Below are positions 26,490-35,732 of a stretch of 62,030 nucleotides of DNA, in pieces. Numbering within the stretch: position 1 is the first letter of the stretch; every line of letters begins with the position of its first letter. A program made the position numbers and the translations under genes. This DNA is from Xylanimicrobium pachnodae JCM 13526 = NBRC 107786. GTDB taxonomy: Bacteria; Actinomycetota; Actinomycetes; Actinomycetales; Cellulomonadaceae. The DNA lies in assembly GCA_001592145.1 (NCBI GenBank), contig BCWJ01000021.1, positions 1 through 62,030 on the forward strand, written 5' to 3'. A model generated the notes under the pieces. That model was not told the DNA's origin. It saw only the letters and a program-made list of their open reading frames with translations, and did no database searches.

Positions 26490-27922
26490 CCGCGCACCAC
26501 GGCCACGCCGCCGGGGCCCGCGTCGATGAGCTCCGGTCGGCGCTGCCACCCTCCCGGGTACTCGTGGACCCGGCCCGCACCGCGGCCTACGCGTCCGACT
26601 GGTCCGGGATCGCGGCCGGCTCCCCGAGCGCCGTCGTCCTCGCCGAGACCACGCACGACGTCGTCGTCGCCCTGCGCTGGGCGAACCACCACGGCGTGCC
26701 GACGACGCTGCGCGGCGGCGGCAGCGGCGTCTCCGGCGGGGCTGTCGCCTACGACGGCGGCCTGGTCGTCTCGACCGCGCGCATGAACCGGATCCTGGAC
26801 CTCTCCCCCGTGGACCGGATCGCCGTCGTCGAGCCGGGCGTGCTCATCGCCCACCTGGACCGGGCCGCGGGCGCGCACGGCCTCATGTACGCCCCGGACC
26901 CGGTGAGCAAGGACATCGCGACGATCGGCGGGAGCATCGCCACCAACGCGGGCGGCCTGCGCTGCCTGGCGCACGGGGTCACGTCGGAGGCGGTCAGCGG
27001 GCTCGAGGTGGTGCTCCCGGACGGGCGGGTGCTGCACACCGGCGGGCGCACCCGCAAGTCGGCGACGGGCTACGACCTGACCCACCTGTTCGTGGGGTCG
27101 GAGGGCTCGCTGGGCGTGATCACGCAGGCGACCGTCCGCCTCACACCGCTCCCCCGCGGCGAGCGTGTCACGTTCGCCGCGACGTTCCCCAGCGCGCAGG
27201 CCGCGGGCGCCGCGGTAGCGGGCCTGCTCGGCCGCGGCCTGGACCTCGAGCTGCCGGAGCTGCTCGACCACAGCACCCTCGAGTTCGTCCGTCGCCACCT
27301 GGCCGGGGCCGGCCCGACCGACGGCGCGATGCCCGACGGCGCGATGCCCGACGGCGCGATGCCCGACGGCGGCACCGTGCGGGACGGCGGCGCGATGCTG
27401 GTGGGCATGGTCATCGCCGTCGACGCCGCGGCCCAGCTCGTCGAGGCCCGGGCGGCGGCCACCGACGCCGGGGCCGTGCACTTCGAGGCCTCGCAGGGCA
27501 CCGGGATGCTCGACGTGCGCGCCCGCGTCAAGGAGGCGCTCATGGCGGGCGGCCTGGAGGCGTCGTGCGACGCGGCCGTCCCCCCGTCGCGCCTGGCCGA
27601 GCTGCTCGCCGCGATCGACGTCATCGCGGCCCGGGACGGGCGCGTCGTGGCCACCGTCGCCCACGCCGGCGACGGCAACATCCACGCCGCCGTCCAGTCA
27701 CGCGACGAGCCCGACGACGCCGAGGCCGTCCAGCGGGTGCTGCGCGACATCGTCCGCGCGGCCCTCGCGCTGGACGGCGTCGTCACCGGCGAGCACGGCA
27801 TCGGCGCGGCCAAGGTGCACCTGGTGGCCGAGCAGTTCACGCCCGACACGCTCGCCGTCCAGCACGCGATCCGTGAGCTCCTCGACCCCCGCGGCATCCT
27901 CAACCCGGGGCGTGTGATCTAG
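26486..27922 (+). CDS. FAD-linked 2-hydroxyacid oxidase/dehydrogenase (GlcD/D-LDH-like)
   Basis: 478 residues of the vanillyl-alcohol-oxidase flavoprotein fold. FAD-binding signatures are TTLRGGGSGVSGG and GGSIATNAGGLRC in the N-terminal PCMH domain; the C-terminal cap has HAGDGNIHA, with the metal/substrate histidines, and GEHGIG. Relatives oxidise glycolate, D-lactate or D-2-hydroxyglutarate to 2-oxoacids. The ATG overlaps the previous stop. It would supply a 2-oxoacid to the ThDP enzyme encoded first in the operon. A 15-bp tandem repeat (27320-27364) inserts DGAMP repeats into a loop of the cap domain. No GlcE or GlcF partner genes are present. Confidence 0.87.
   Translation: MTAHHGHAAGARVDELRSALPPSRVLVDPARTAAYASDWSGIAAGSPSAVVLAETTHDVVVALRWANHHGVPTTLRGGGSGVSGGAVAYDGGLVVSTARMNRILDLSPVDRIAVVEPGVLIAHLDRAAGAHGLMYAPDPVSKDIATIGGSIATNAGGLRCLAHGVTSEAVSGLEVVLPDGRVLHTGGRTRKSATGYDLTHLFVGSEGSLGVITQATVRLTPLPRGERVTFAATFPSAQAAGAAVAGLLGRGLDLELPELLDHSTLEFVRRHLAGAGPTDGAMPDGAMPDGAMPDGGTVRDGGAMLVGMVIAVDAAAQLVEARAAATDAGAVHFEASQGTGMLDVRARVKEALMAGGLEASCDAAVPPSRLAELLAAIDVIAARDGRVVATVAHAGDGNIHAAVQSRDEPDDAEAVQRVLRDIVRAALALDGVVTGEHGIGAAKVHLVAEQFTPDTLAVQHAIRELLDPRGILNPGRVI
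27320..27364 (+). repeat. 15-bp in-frame tandem repeat, three copies
   Basis: GACGGCGCGATGCCC occurs three times head to tail and is followed by a partial fourth copy at 27365. It encodes DGAMP x3 inside the FAD-linked oxidase. Being a multiple of three, copy number can vary without a frameshift. Confidence 0.9.
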
Positions 27923-27942
27923 GCGGGCCGGCGGGGCCGGGA

Positions 27943-28914
27943 TCAGCGGATCGAGAGGGCGATCCCGTCCAGGATGTCGTGCTCGCTCGTGACCACGTGC
28001 GTCAGCTCGCCACCCGCCGCCGCGACGTCGTCCCGCACGCGCCGCACCACCTCGGCCCAGATCAGGGCGCCCGCCCCGACGACGTCGGCGCGCATCGGCT
28101 GGAGGAACCCGAGGGCCAGGCGCTCGTCCCGTGACATCGCCAGCAGGCCCTCGCAGGCCGCCAGGGTCTGGTCCACGGTGAGCACCGCGCCGCCCACCCG
28201 TGCGCGGTCGTAGGTGCGCAGGCCCAGCGCGTACGCGGTGACGGACGTGACGGACCCGGCCAGGCCCACGAGCGTCGACGTCCGCCCCAGGGGCACCCCG
28301 TCCGGGTTCGCGGTGGCGGCGTCCAGCGCCGCCCGCACGTCCGCCCGGGCCGCCGCGACCTCGGACGCCGTCGGCGGGCTGGAGTGCAGGTGGCGCTCCG
28401 TGAGCCGCACGGAGCCCACGTCCATCGAGACCGCCGCGACCGGGGCGTGCTCGCCGAGGACCAGCTCGGTGGACCCACCGCCCAGGTCCACCACCAGGTA
28501 CGGACCCGGGTGGTCGGCGCTCACCGAGCCGGTGGCGCCCGCGAACGACAGCCGCGCCTCCTCGTCGCCCGAGACCACCTCAGCGTCCACCCCGATCGCG
28601 GCACGGATCTGGTCGAAGAACAGGTCCCGGTTGCGCGCGTCCCGCGTTGCCGACGTCGCCACGAACCGCACCGCCTGCGCGCCCAGGTCGGCGATCACCT
28701 GCGCGTACTCGCGGGTCACCGCGACCGTGCGCGCCAGGGCGTCCGCCGCGAGCTCGCCCGTACGGTCCACGCCCTGCCCCAGCCGGACGATCGTCGTGCG
28801 GCGGTCCACCTCGGTGAGGGTGCCGTCCGCACCGACGTCGGCCACGAGCAGGCGCAGGGAGTTGGTACCGCAGTCGACCGCGGCGACCCGCCGCGAGGAA
28901 GGAGTGGAAATCAC
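27943..28914 (-). CDS. ppx: Exopolyphosphatase / pppGpp phosphohydrolase family
   Basis: 323 residues of the ASKHA-fold Ppx/GppA family. The phosphate-1 loop is AAVDCGTNSLRLLVADV, and the phosphate-2 motif is LVVDLGGGSTELVLG. The size matches the short actinobacterial form (Rv1026 type) that lacks the C-terminal HD domain. It hydrolyses inorganic polyphosphate or pppGpp. GTG 28914 is chosen with GAGAAGG upstream; the longer frame would overlap the DUF501 gene. It is the last gene of the eno-ftsB-DUF501-ppx array and converges with the FAD oxidase, only 20 bases apart. Confidence 0.9.
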   Translation of the reverse strand: MISTPSSRRVAAVDCGTNSLRLLVADVGADGTLTEVDRRTTIVRLGQGVDRTGELAADALARTVAVTREYAQVIADLGAQAVRFVATSATRDARNRDLFFDQIRAAIGVDAEVVSGDEEARLSFAGATGSVSADHPGPYLVVDLGGGSTELVLGEHAPVAAVSMDVGSVRLTERHLHSSPPTASEVAAARADVRAALDAATANPDGVPLGRTSTLVGLAGSVTSVTAYALGLRTYDRARVGGAVLTVDQTLAACEGLLAMSRDERLALGFLQPMRADVVGAGALIWAEVVRRVRDDVAAAGGELTHVVTSEHDILDGIALSIR

Positions 28915-28969
28915 GCGGACCACCTTCTCATCCCCCACCGACGCGCGGGACCCGGGCGCCCAGCAGCGG

Positions 28970-29479
28970 TCAGCAGGTGCAGCGGTCCCGGCGCCACATC
29001 GGTGCGGCCAGCGCCAGCACCTCGTCACCCAGCGGGTTGACCCCAGGCCGGGCGAGCGCGTGCGCCATGAGCACGTGCAGGCACTTGACGCGCGTGGGCA
29101 TGCCCCCGGCGGAGATGCCGTCGATCTCCTCGACGTGGCCGAGCTCCTCACGGTCCGCGAGGTACGACTCGTGCGCGGCCCGGTACGCCGCGGCCAGCGC
29201 CTCGTCCTGCGCGAGCCGCTCCGTCATCTCGCGCATGAGCCCGCTCGTCTCCAGCGTGGAGGCCGCGATCACCGCGCCGGGATGGGTCAGGTAGTACGTG
29301 GTGGGGAAGGGCGTACCGTCGGGCAGACGCGGCAGCGTGCGGACCACCAGCGGGCGGCCGCACACGCAGCGGGCCGCGATGCCGGCCACCCCGCGAGGGG
29401 CGCGCCCCAGCTGCTCGGCCAGCACGTCGAGGTCGGCATGGCTGGCGGTGGCGGGGTTCTCGGGGACGGCGTAGGTCAC
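28970..29479 (-). CDS. DUF501 protein
   Basis: 169 residues, the typical length of the Rv1025-type DUF501 family, with conserved cysteine/glycine patch ARCVCGRPLVVRT, the segment FPTTYYLTHP and a C-terminal WRRDRCTC tail. The function is unknown; conserved cysteines may bind metal. GTG 29479 is chosen because it starts the conserved region; no good ribosome site is visible and GACAAT nine bases upstream may be a -10. It lies between ftsB and ppx, the standard actinobacterial order. Confidence 0.85.
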   Translation of the reverse strand: MTYAVPENPATASHADLDVLAEQLGRAPRGVAGIAARCVCGRPLVVRTLPRLPDGTPFPTTYYLTHPGAVIAASTLETSGLMREMTERLAQDEALAAAYRAAHESYLADREELGHVEEIDGISAGGMPTRVKCLHVLMAHALARPGVNPLGDEVLALAAPMWRRDRCTC

Positions 29480-29499
29480 GCGCCCGATTGTCTCACCCG

Positions 29500-30315
29500 C
29501 TATCCGGCCGGCGCCTCGACCGCGCCCCCGAGGTCCGCGCCGGTGTCGTCCGGCGTGGCCGGGAGCGACGGCTCCCCCGACGGTTCGCCCGCGGGCTCGG
29601 TGGGCCCGTCCGCCACCCCCAGCGACCCCCACAGGGTGGTGTACCAGGGCGTCCCCTGCTCGGCCGACCCGCCCACGATGCCCGCGTCGACCTTCTTGCC
29701 CGTCGCCGGGTCGATGTCCTCGACCACGCCGTCGTCGCCCACGGTGCGCCACACGTGGTCGCCCGGCATCACCATGAGGAGCCGCTCCCGCGCCTGCCCC
29801 TCGACATAGGCGTCGTCCCGCCACCGGTCCAGCTCGCTCTGCAGATCGTCCGCCTCCGCCTGCCGGGTGGCCACCTGGCCGCGCAGCTGGCTCAGCTCCA
29901 TGCGCTGCTGCACCGCCGCGCGCACCGTCGGCACCAGCAGCACCGCGGAGATGAGGACGACGACGGCGAGCACCAGCAGGCGCACCGTGAGCACCTCGGG
30001 CAGCACGAGTCCCGTGTGCGAGCGCCGCCGGTCGTCCCGGGCGGGGCCACCCGGCCGGTTGAGGATCGCGCGGGCACCCTTGCCCCGCGCCGACGCCGGC
30101 ACCGAGCCGTTCGCCGTCACCTTGGGCCTCGTCGTCGCCGACTTCGCCGTGCGCGGCACCGCCGGCCGTGCGGCCGCCCCACGGCCGCCGCTCGCAGAGG
30201 TCCGCGCCGACGACGTCGACGACGTCGGACGGCTCGACCGGCCGGCCGCACCGCCACGGGCCGCCGGGCGGGCAGCCGGGCGGCCGGGTGGCGAAGGGGG
30301 GCGGCGGGCAGGCAC
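29500..30315 (-). CDS. Septum formation initiator FtsB/DivIC
   Basis: About 271 residues. A long basic, Ala/Pro/Arg-rich cytoplasmic N-terminus (~130 residues) leads to one transmembrane helix (LLVLAVVVLISAVLLVPTV) and a leucine-type coiled coil (QQRMELSQLRGQVATRQAEA), then the family feature QARERLLMVMPGD. The C-terminal ~80 residues are acidic and Pro/Gly-rich. It should join the FtsL/FtsQ divisome complex. The start is uncertain: GTG 30315 is used because CAGAAT lies five bases upstream, but several GTG codons are possible. Position directly after eno is conserved in actinobacteria. Confidence 0.82.
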   Translation of the reverse strand: MPARRPPSPPGRPAARPAARGGAAGRSSRPTSSTSSARTSASGGRGAAARPAVPRTAKSATTRPKVTANGSVPASARGKGARAILNRPGGPARDDRRRSHTGLVLPEVLTVRLLVLAVVVLISAVLLVPTVRAAVQQRMELSQLRGQVATRQAEADDLQSELDRWRDDAYVEGQARERLLMVMPGDHVWRTVGDDGVVEDIDPATGKKVDAGIVGGSAEQGTPWYTTLWGSLGVADGPTEPAGEPSGEPSLPATPDDTGADLGGAVEAPAG

Positions 30316-30436
30316 CCCCTGATTCTGCCGAAGCCGGTGGCCGGGGCCAGGGAGGGCACGCCGCGAGCGCCGGGACCACGGAAGCAACAGGCGCCGGGTC
30401 CTGCGACTCGCCGCGCTCCCGCGCGATGACGAACGA

Positions 30437-30472
30437 CGGCGGGCCGCCCCTCGGATGAGGAGCGGCCCGCCG
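30437..30472 (-). terminator. Terminator downstream of eno
   Basis: An 11-bp outer stem (30437-30447 with 30462-30472), one mismatch and a 4-bp inner stem surround loop GGAT. It lies 18 bases past the eno stop on the minus strand. It implies that ftsB, DUF501 and ppx need their own promoter or read-through. Confidence 0.75.
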
Positions 30473-30489
30473 GCGAGGGGTGGTGCGTG

Positions 30490-31899
<1,410 letters not shown>

Positions 31900-31920
31900 C
31901 TATGGTCGGACCTTAACACG

Positions 31921-31951
31921 CAGGCCCCCGCCCGAACTGGGCGGGGGCCTG
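31921..31951 (-). terminator. 13-bp G+C hairpin, terminator of the first xylanase gene
   Basis: Arms 31921-31933 and 31939-31951 pair perfectly over 13 bp around loop GAACT. On the minus strand it comes 56 bases after the xylanase stop and is followed by CGTGTTAAGG, a little richer in T. It isolates the xylanase from the eno promoter. Confidence 0.85.
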
Positions 31952-32006
31952 CCGGGACCGCCTCCGGCGACCCGTGATCGGTCGCTGCGCGACGGATCAG
32001 CTCAAC

Positions 32007-35000
32007 TCAGACGGTTCCGACCTTCTGCCAGGGGCCGTACACGTCCCCCGGCGCCTGGTTGCGGGTCCACCACTTGGCCTTCCACAGGCTGCCGTCGTAC
32101 GCCACGACGTCACCGCCGGGGTACACCCACGAGCTCGTCCAGGCGAGGACGGGCTCGCCGTCGACCACGGTCACGACCGCGCCCACCTCCATCCACGAAC
32201 CCCACGGGCCCGAGACGAGCGGGTGCTGGCCCTGCGTCCACCACTGCGCCTCGAAGACCCGGCCGTCGACCTCGACCCGGTCGCCCGCCACGTAGACCTG
32301 CGTGGCCACCCATGCGTCGTACTGCGGCGCCGCCGGGGCGACCAGGTGCGCGACACCCCAGCGGGCGCCGGTCTGGTACCCGGTGCCCGTCGGGTCGGCC
32401 CACGTGTGCACCGCGTAGCGCGCCCCGTCACGGCCGTCGTTGACCTGGACGTCCAGGCCCTGGAAGGTGTCGGCGCCGCCGAGCGCGACGTCGTCCTGAC
32501 CGCCGGACTGGCCACGCAGCGTCACCGCGAGCTCGACGACGTACCCCGTGTCCGTGCGCGCCGTGGCCGACGTGAGCCGGGCGGCCTGCGCCGCGGCGTC
32601 ACCCGTGCCGAACGAGGTCACGTTGTCGGCCGAGATGCGCATCTGGGAGACGTTCGGCCCGTACGCCGCCGGCTTCGTGTTGCCCAGGTCGAGGAACAGC
32701 TCGACGGAGTCCTGGTTCCACGGGTCGGCGGAGGACACGTCGACGACCGGGTCGGTCACCTCGGCCAGCACGTACAGCGTGTCGTCACCGGACCACAGGG
32801 TGCGCACCTGGGCGGTGGCACCGTCCGCGCCGCCCTCGACGGTCTTGCCGGTGGACACCACCTCGGCGTCCGCCCAGGCGTCGTCGACCTGGCCGTCGAT
32901 CTCGGGCGCCTGCGCCGCCTCGACGACGTCGACCGTGGAGAGGTCCTCCAGGAACGTCAGCGTGCCGGTCGCCCCGGGGCTGTTCCACCCGCCGACGGCG
33001 GTGCCGTCCGCGAGCACGCGCACGTCGAGCTGCGCGGAGCTGCCCGCCGTCACGTCGGCCGCGAGCGGGAGCTGGATCGCGGCCCGCCAGCCGGCGCCGT
33101 CGTCGTCGATCACGACGCCCTGGGCGTCACCGGTCACGGCGCCGTCCTTGGCGATGCTCACCTCGGCGTCGCCGAGCGTGACCCCGACGGCGTCGGACGT
33201 GTCCGACGCCACCGTGACCAGCAGCGTCAGCGTGCCCGCCGACCAGCGCGGCACGAACGAGCCCGCACCCCCCGTGAGCTGCTGGGCGGGCAGGTTGCGC
33301 CAGGCGACGTCGTCCGCGACGGCGGCGGCACCCGCGGACAGGTCCATCGACCCGCCGAACACGTTGGCCGCCGTGAGCAGCGGCTCGACGTCGAGGCCGG
33401 CGGCCCCGAAGTACGCCTGCTTGGCCTGCAGGTCGCCGTCGAAGAGCACCGGTGCCTGCTCCGACCGCCACGAACGGGCGTCCGTCAGGCCCCACACCGT
33501 CACCGAGAACAGGTCGTCCGCGTGGGAGCGGAACACGTTGAACGCGTCCTGGTACCAGTGGCCCTGCTTGATGAGGTTCGCCTCGGTGACGGGCGTGCCC
33601 ACGGTGTTGTCGAGCTCGGTGACGGCCTGCACCACGGGCAGCGCCGCGAACCGGGTCAGCGCCGCGTCGAGGGAGGACGTCGGCGTCGCGAGCGACGCGT
33701 GGAACTGGTGCCCCACGCCGTCGACCGGCACACCGGCCGCCAGGAGCCGCTCCACGAGCGCGTAGTAGCGGTCCTGCTTGGCGGACTGCTCCGTGTTGTA
33801 GTCGTTGATGAAGAGCTTCACCGGGCGGTCCGAGCCCTCCGCGGCATACGTCTGGTTGAACGCCTCGTCCGCGTACTCGAAGGCCAGCGGGATGAACTCC
33901 TCGCCCAGCACCGAGTACCAGGCACTGCGGCGCAGCCCGTCGCCCGGCTCGTTCCCGTCCGAGACGACCTCGTTGACCACGTCGAACGCCACCATCGGGT
34001 TGGTGTCCGACCCGAAGAGGCCGGAGTGGTCGCTGATCGCCTTCGCCACGTTGTCGATGTGCGTCTTGAGGCGGTCACGCAGGAACTGCTTGTCCTCCTC
34101 GGACGAGGTCAGCGCCGTGCCGTCCTCGCGCTGGAAGAACCAGTCCGGCGTCTGCGAGTGCCACAGGAGCACGTGCCCGTACACCCGCACGTCGTTCGCC
34201 GCGGCGAAGTCGAGCAGCGACACCGCGTCCGGGTTGATCCGGAAGTTCCTGTCGGCGTCGTACCAGGCCTCGACCTTCATCGAGTTCTCGGCCGTGATCT
34301 GGTTGAAGTGGTGCAGCAGCAGGTCGGACGGGCTACCCGTGGTCTCCCGCGAGTCGATCGCCACACCCATGCCCGGGATGTCGACCGTGTCCTTGAGCGG
34401 GGTGAGCGACGTGTCCACCACCGCCGGCTCGGGCACCCACACGCGCACCTGGTCCACCTGGAACGTGGAGACGTTGCCCGAGTTGTACTTCGTCTCGAAG
34501 TAGAGCTCCGCGGCCGTGTCGTAGGCGGGCATGGTGAACGTGCCGCCCACCTTGGTCCAGCCGTCGTTCGTCGCACCCGAGATCGAGGACAGGTTCGAGT
34601 ACGCGGTCGCGCCCGCGTTCACCGTGCGCGCCGACAGGGTCATCTCGCCGGCCGGCTCGCCGTCGGCGAACCGCACCCACGCCTCGTACTGGAGCGTCGC
34701 CCCGGACACCCCGGCGGCCGCGACGTCGTACTGCAGGCCGTCACCGTCGGAGTCACGATCGGAGACCTGTGCGGCGTAGCCGGTGCCGTCCGCTCCGCCC
34801 GCGACCACCGCGAGGGTGGGAGCGGTGTCGTCCGGCTGGCGCGGCACCCAGCCCTGGAGGGTCTGGTCGTCGAAGTCCGTGTCAGCGATGACCGTGCCGG
34901 CCGCCGGGCCCTCCCCCGTCGACGTCTCCGTCGTCGTCACCACGATGTCGTCGACCAGCAGCGTGTACGCCGCCGTGAGGTCGGCCGACCCGATGTACGC

Positions 35001-35540
35001 CTGCAGCGTGTCCGTGGTGGCGTCGGCCGGAGCGGTCCACGACCCGGAGACCGTGGTCCACCCCGCGGCGGAGATCGTGGTGTTGCCGATCCACGAGTAG
35101 CCGGGCTTGCCCACGAACCGGACGTCAGCCGTGCCCGCGACGTCCGCGGCCAGGCGGGCGCGCATCGTGAAGTCGTACGTCTGCCCCGGCGTGAAGATGC
35201 CGGTGGGCGACTGGATGCCCTCGTAGTCGGCGGCGCGCGTGATCGACAGCACCTGGCCGTCGTCGGCGCCGTCCGGGCTCTCGACGACGGCGAGCGTCGG
35301 GCTCCCGGACTGGGTCCAGGTGCCCGTGGTGCCGTCCTCGAAGTCGACGGCGGAGACCACCGTGGGCTCGGCCGCGGCGGAGGACGTGAGCGCACCGCCC
35401 ACCAGCGCACCACCCGCGATCAGCGCCGCCGTGGCGCCGGAGGCGATCACGCGCCGCCAGCCGCGAGACGTCCTACCTACATGCTCGGGTGCTGGCCCGC
35501 CAGGGACTCGTCCGGGGCTCAGCGACTGCCTGGAATGCAT
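32007..35540 (-). CDS. Secreted multimodular GH10 endo-xylanase with CBM9 and CBM5/12
   Basis: 1177 residues. Signal peptide 1-57; two CBM22-like beta-sandwich modules (about 60-205 and 215-370); GH10 catalytic barrel (about 380-720) with acid/base E524 in DVVNEVVSDG and nucleophile E642 in AVTELDN; a beta domain (about 730-875); CBM9 (about 880-1080); two CBM5/12 modules (about 1085-1130 and 1135-1177) with paired Trp (EAQWWTQGQHP, KAKWWTRNQAP). It cleaves beta-1,4-xylan outside the cell. CBM22 and CBM9 bind xylan and cellulose ends; CBM5/12 binds chitin or cellulose. ATG 35540 is preceded by AGGAG. It follows a second GH10 gene, 192 bases upstream, with its own AT-rich promoter. Confidence 0.93.
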   Translation of the reverse strand: MHSRQSLSPGRVPGGPAPEHVGRTSRGWRRVIASGATAALIAGGALVGGALTSSAAAEPTVVSAVDFEDGTTGTWTQSGSPTLAVVESPDGADDGQVLSITRAADYEGIQSPTGIFTPGQTYDFTMRARLAADVAGTADVRFVGKPGYSWIGNTTISAAGWTTVSGSWTAPADATTDTLQAYIGSADLTAAYTLLVDDIVVTTTETSTGEGPAAGTVIADTDFDDQTLQGWVPRQPDDTAPTLAVVAGGADGTGYAAQVSDRDSDGDGLQYDVAAAGVSGATLQYEAWVRFADGEPAGEMTLSARTVNAGATAYSNLSSISGATNDGWTKVGGTFTMPAYDTAAELYFETKYNSGNVSTFQVDQVRVWVPEPAVVDTSLTPLKDTVDIPGMGVAIDSRETTGSPSDLLLHHFNQITAENSMKVEAWYDADRNFRINPDAVSLLDFAAANDVRVYGHVLLWHSQTPDWFFQREDGTALTSSEEDKQFLRDRLKTHIDNVAKAISDHSGLFGSDTNPMVAFDVVNEVVSDGNEPGDGLRRSAWYSVLGEEFIPLAFEYADEAFNQTYAAEGSDRPVKLFINDYNTEQSAKQDRYYALVERLLAAGVPVDGVGHQFHASLATPTSSLDAALTRFAALPVVQAVTELDNTVGTPVTEANLIKQGHWYQDAFNVFRSHADDLFSVTVWGLTDARSWRSEQAPVLFDGDLQAKQAYFGAAGLDVEPLLTAANVFGGSMDLSAGAAAVADDVAWRNLPAQQLTGGAGSFVPRWSAGTLTLLVTVASDTSDAVGVTLGDAEVSIAKDGAVTGDAQGVVIDDDGAGWRAAIQLPLAADVTAGSSAQLDVRVLADGTAVGGWNSPGATGTLTFLEDLSTVDVVEAAQAPEIDGQVDDAWADAEVVSTGKTVEGGADGATAQVRTLWSGDDTLYVLAEVTDPVVDVSSADPWNQDSVELFLDLGNTKPAAYGPNVSQMRISADNVTSFGTGDAAAQAARLTSATARTDTGYVVELAVTLRGQSGGQDDVALGGADTFQGLDVQVNDGRDGARYAVHTWADPTGTGYQTGARWGVAHLVAPAAPQYDAWVATQVYVAGDRVEVDGRVFEAQWWTQGQHPLVSGPWGSWMEVGAVVTVVDGEPVLAWTSSWVYPGGDVVAYDGSLWKAKWWTRNQAPGDVYGPWQKVGTV

Positions 35541-35631
35541 CCTCGCTCCTTCGCGACGTCGAACGGGAGCGCAACAACGCGCCCCTGATCGGCGAGGCTA
35601 GGGGGCCAGGAGGTTTGAGGCAATGGCTGAA

Positions 35632-35653
35632 CGAATATTGAGATAACGATTTC
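35632..35653 (-). promoter_or_regulatory. AT-rich promoter/operator of the first xylanase gene
   Basis: A markedly A+T-rich patch in the 192-base gap. The ends CGAATA and TTTCG form an imperfect inverted repeat; the minus strand reads TCGAAATCGTTATCTC. It resembles the CGAAA-type element at the second xylanase promoter (40092-40104). A shared xylan-responsive LacI-family regulator is plausible but unproven. Confidence 0.35.
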
Positions 35654-35680
35654 GACACCCGGGGACGCCGGGAAGCGCGA

Positions 35681-35715
35681 CCGCGGGCCGCCGCCCTGAG
35701 GACGACGGCCCGCGG
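35681..35715 (-). terminator. Terminator of the second xylanase gene
   Basis: CCGCGGGCCG (35681-35690) pairs perfectly with CGGCCCGCGG (35706-35715) across a 15-base loop, 18 bases past the stop of the surface xylanase gene on the minus strand. Confidence 0.7.
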
Positions 35716-35732
35716 CACGGCACACCGCCCGG

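Noticed and set aside
31974-35588. 1204-residue plus-strand frame opposite the first xylanase
   Set aside because: Same reason: antisense shadow with Arg/Val/His-rich composition.
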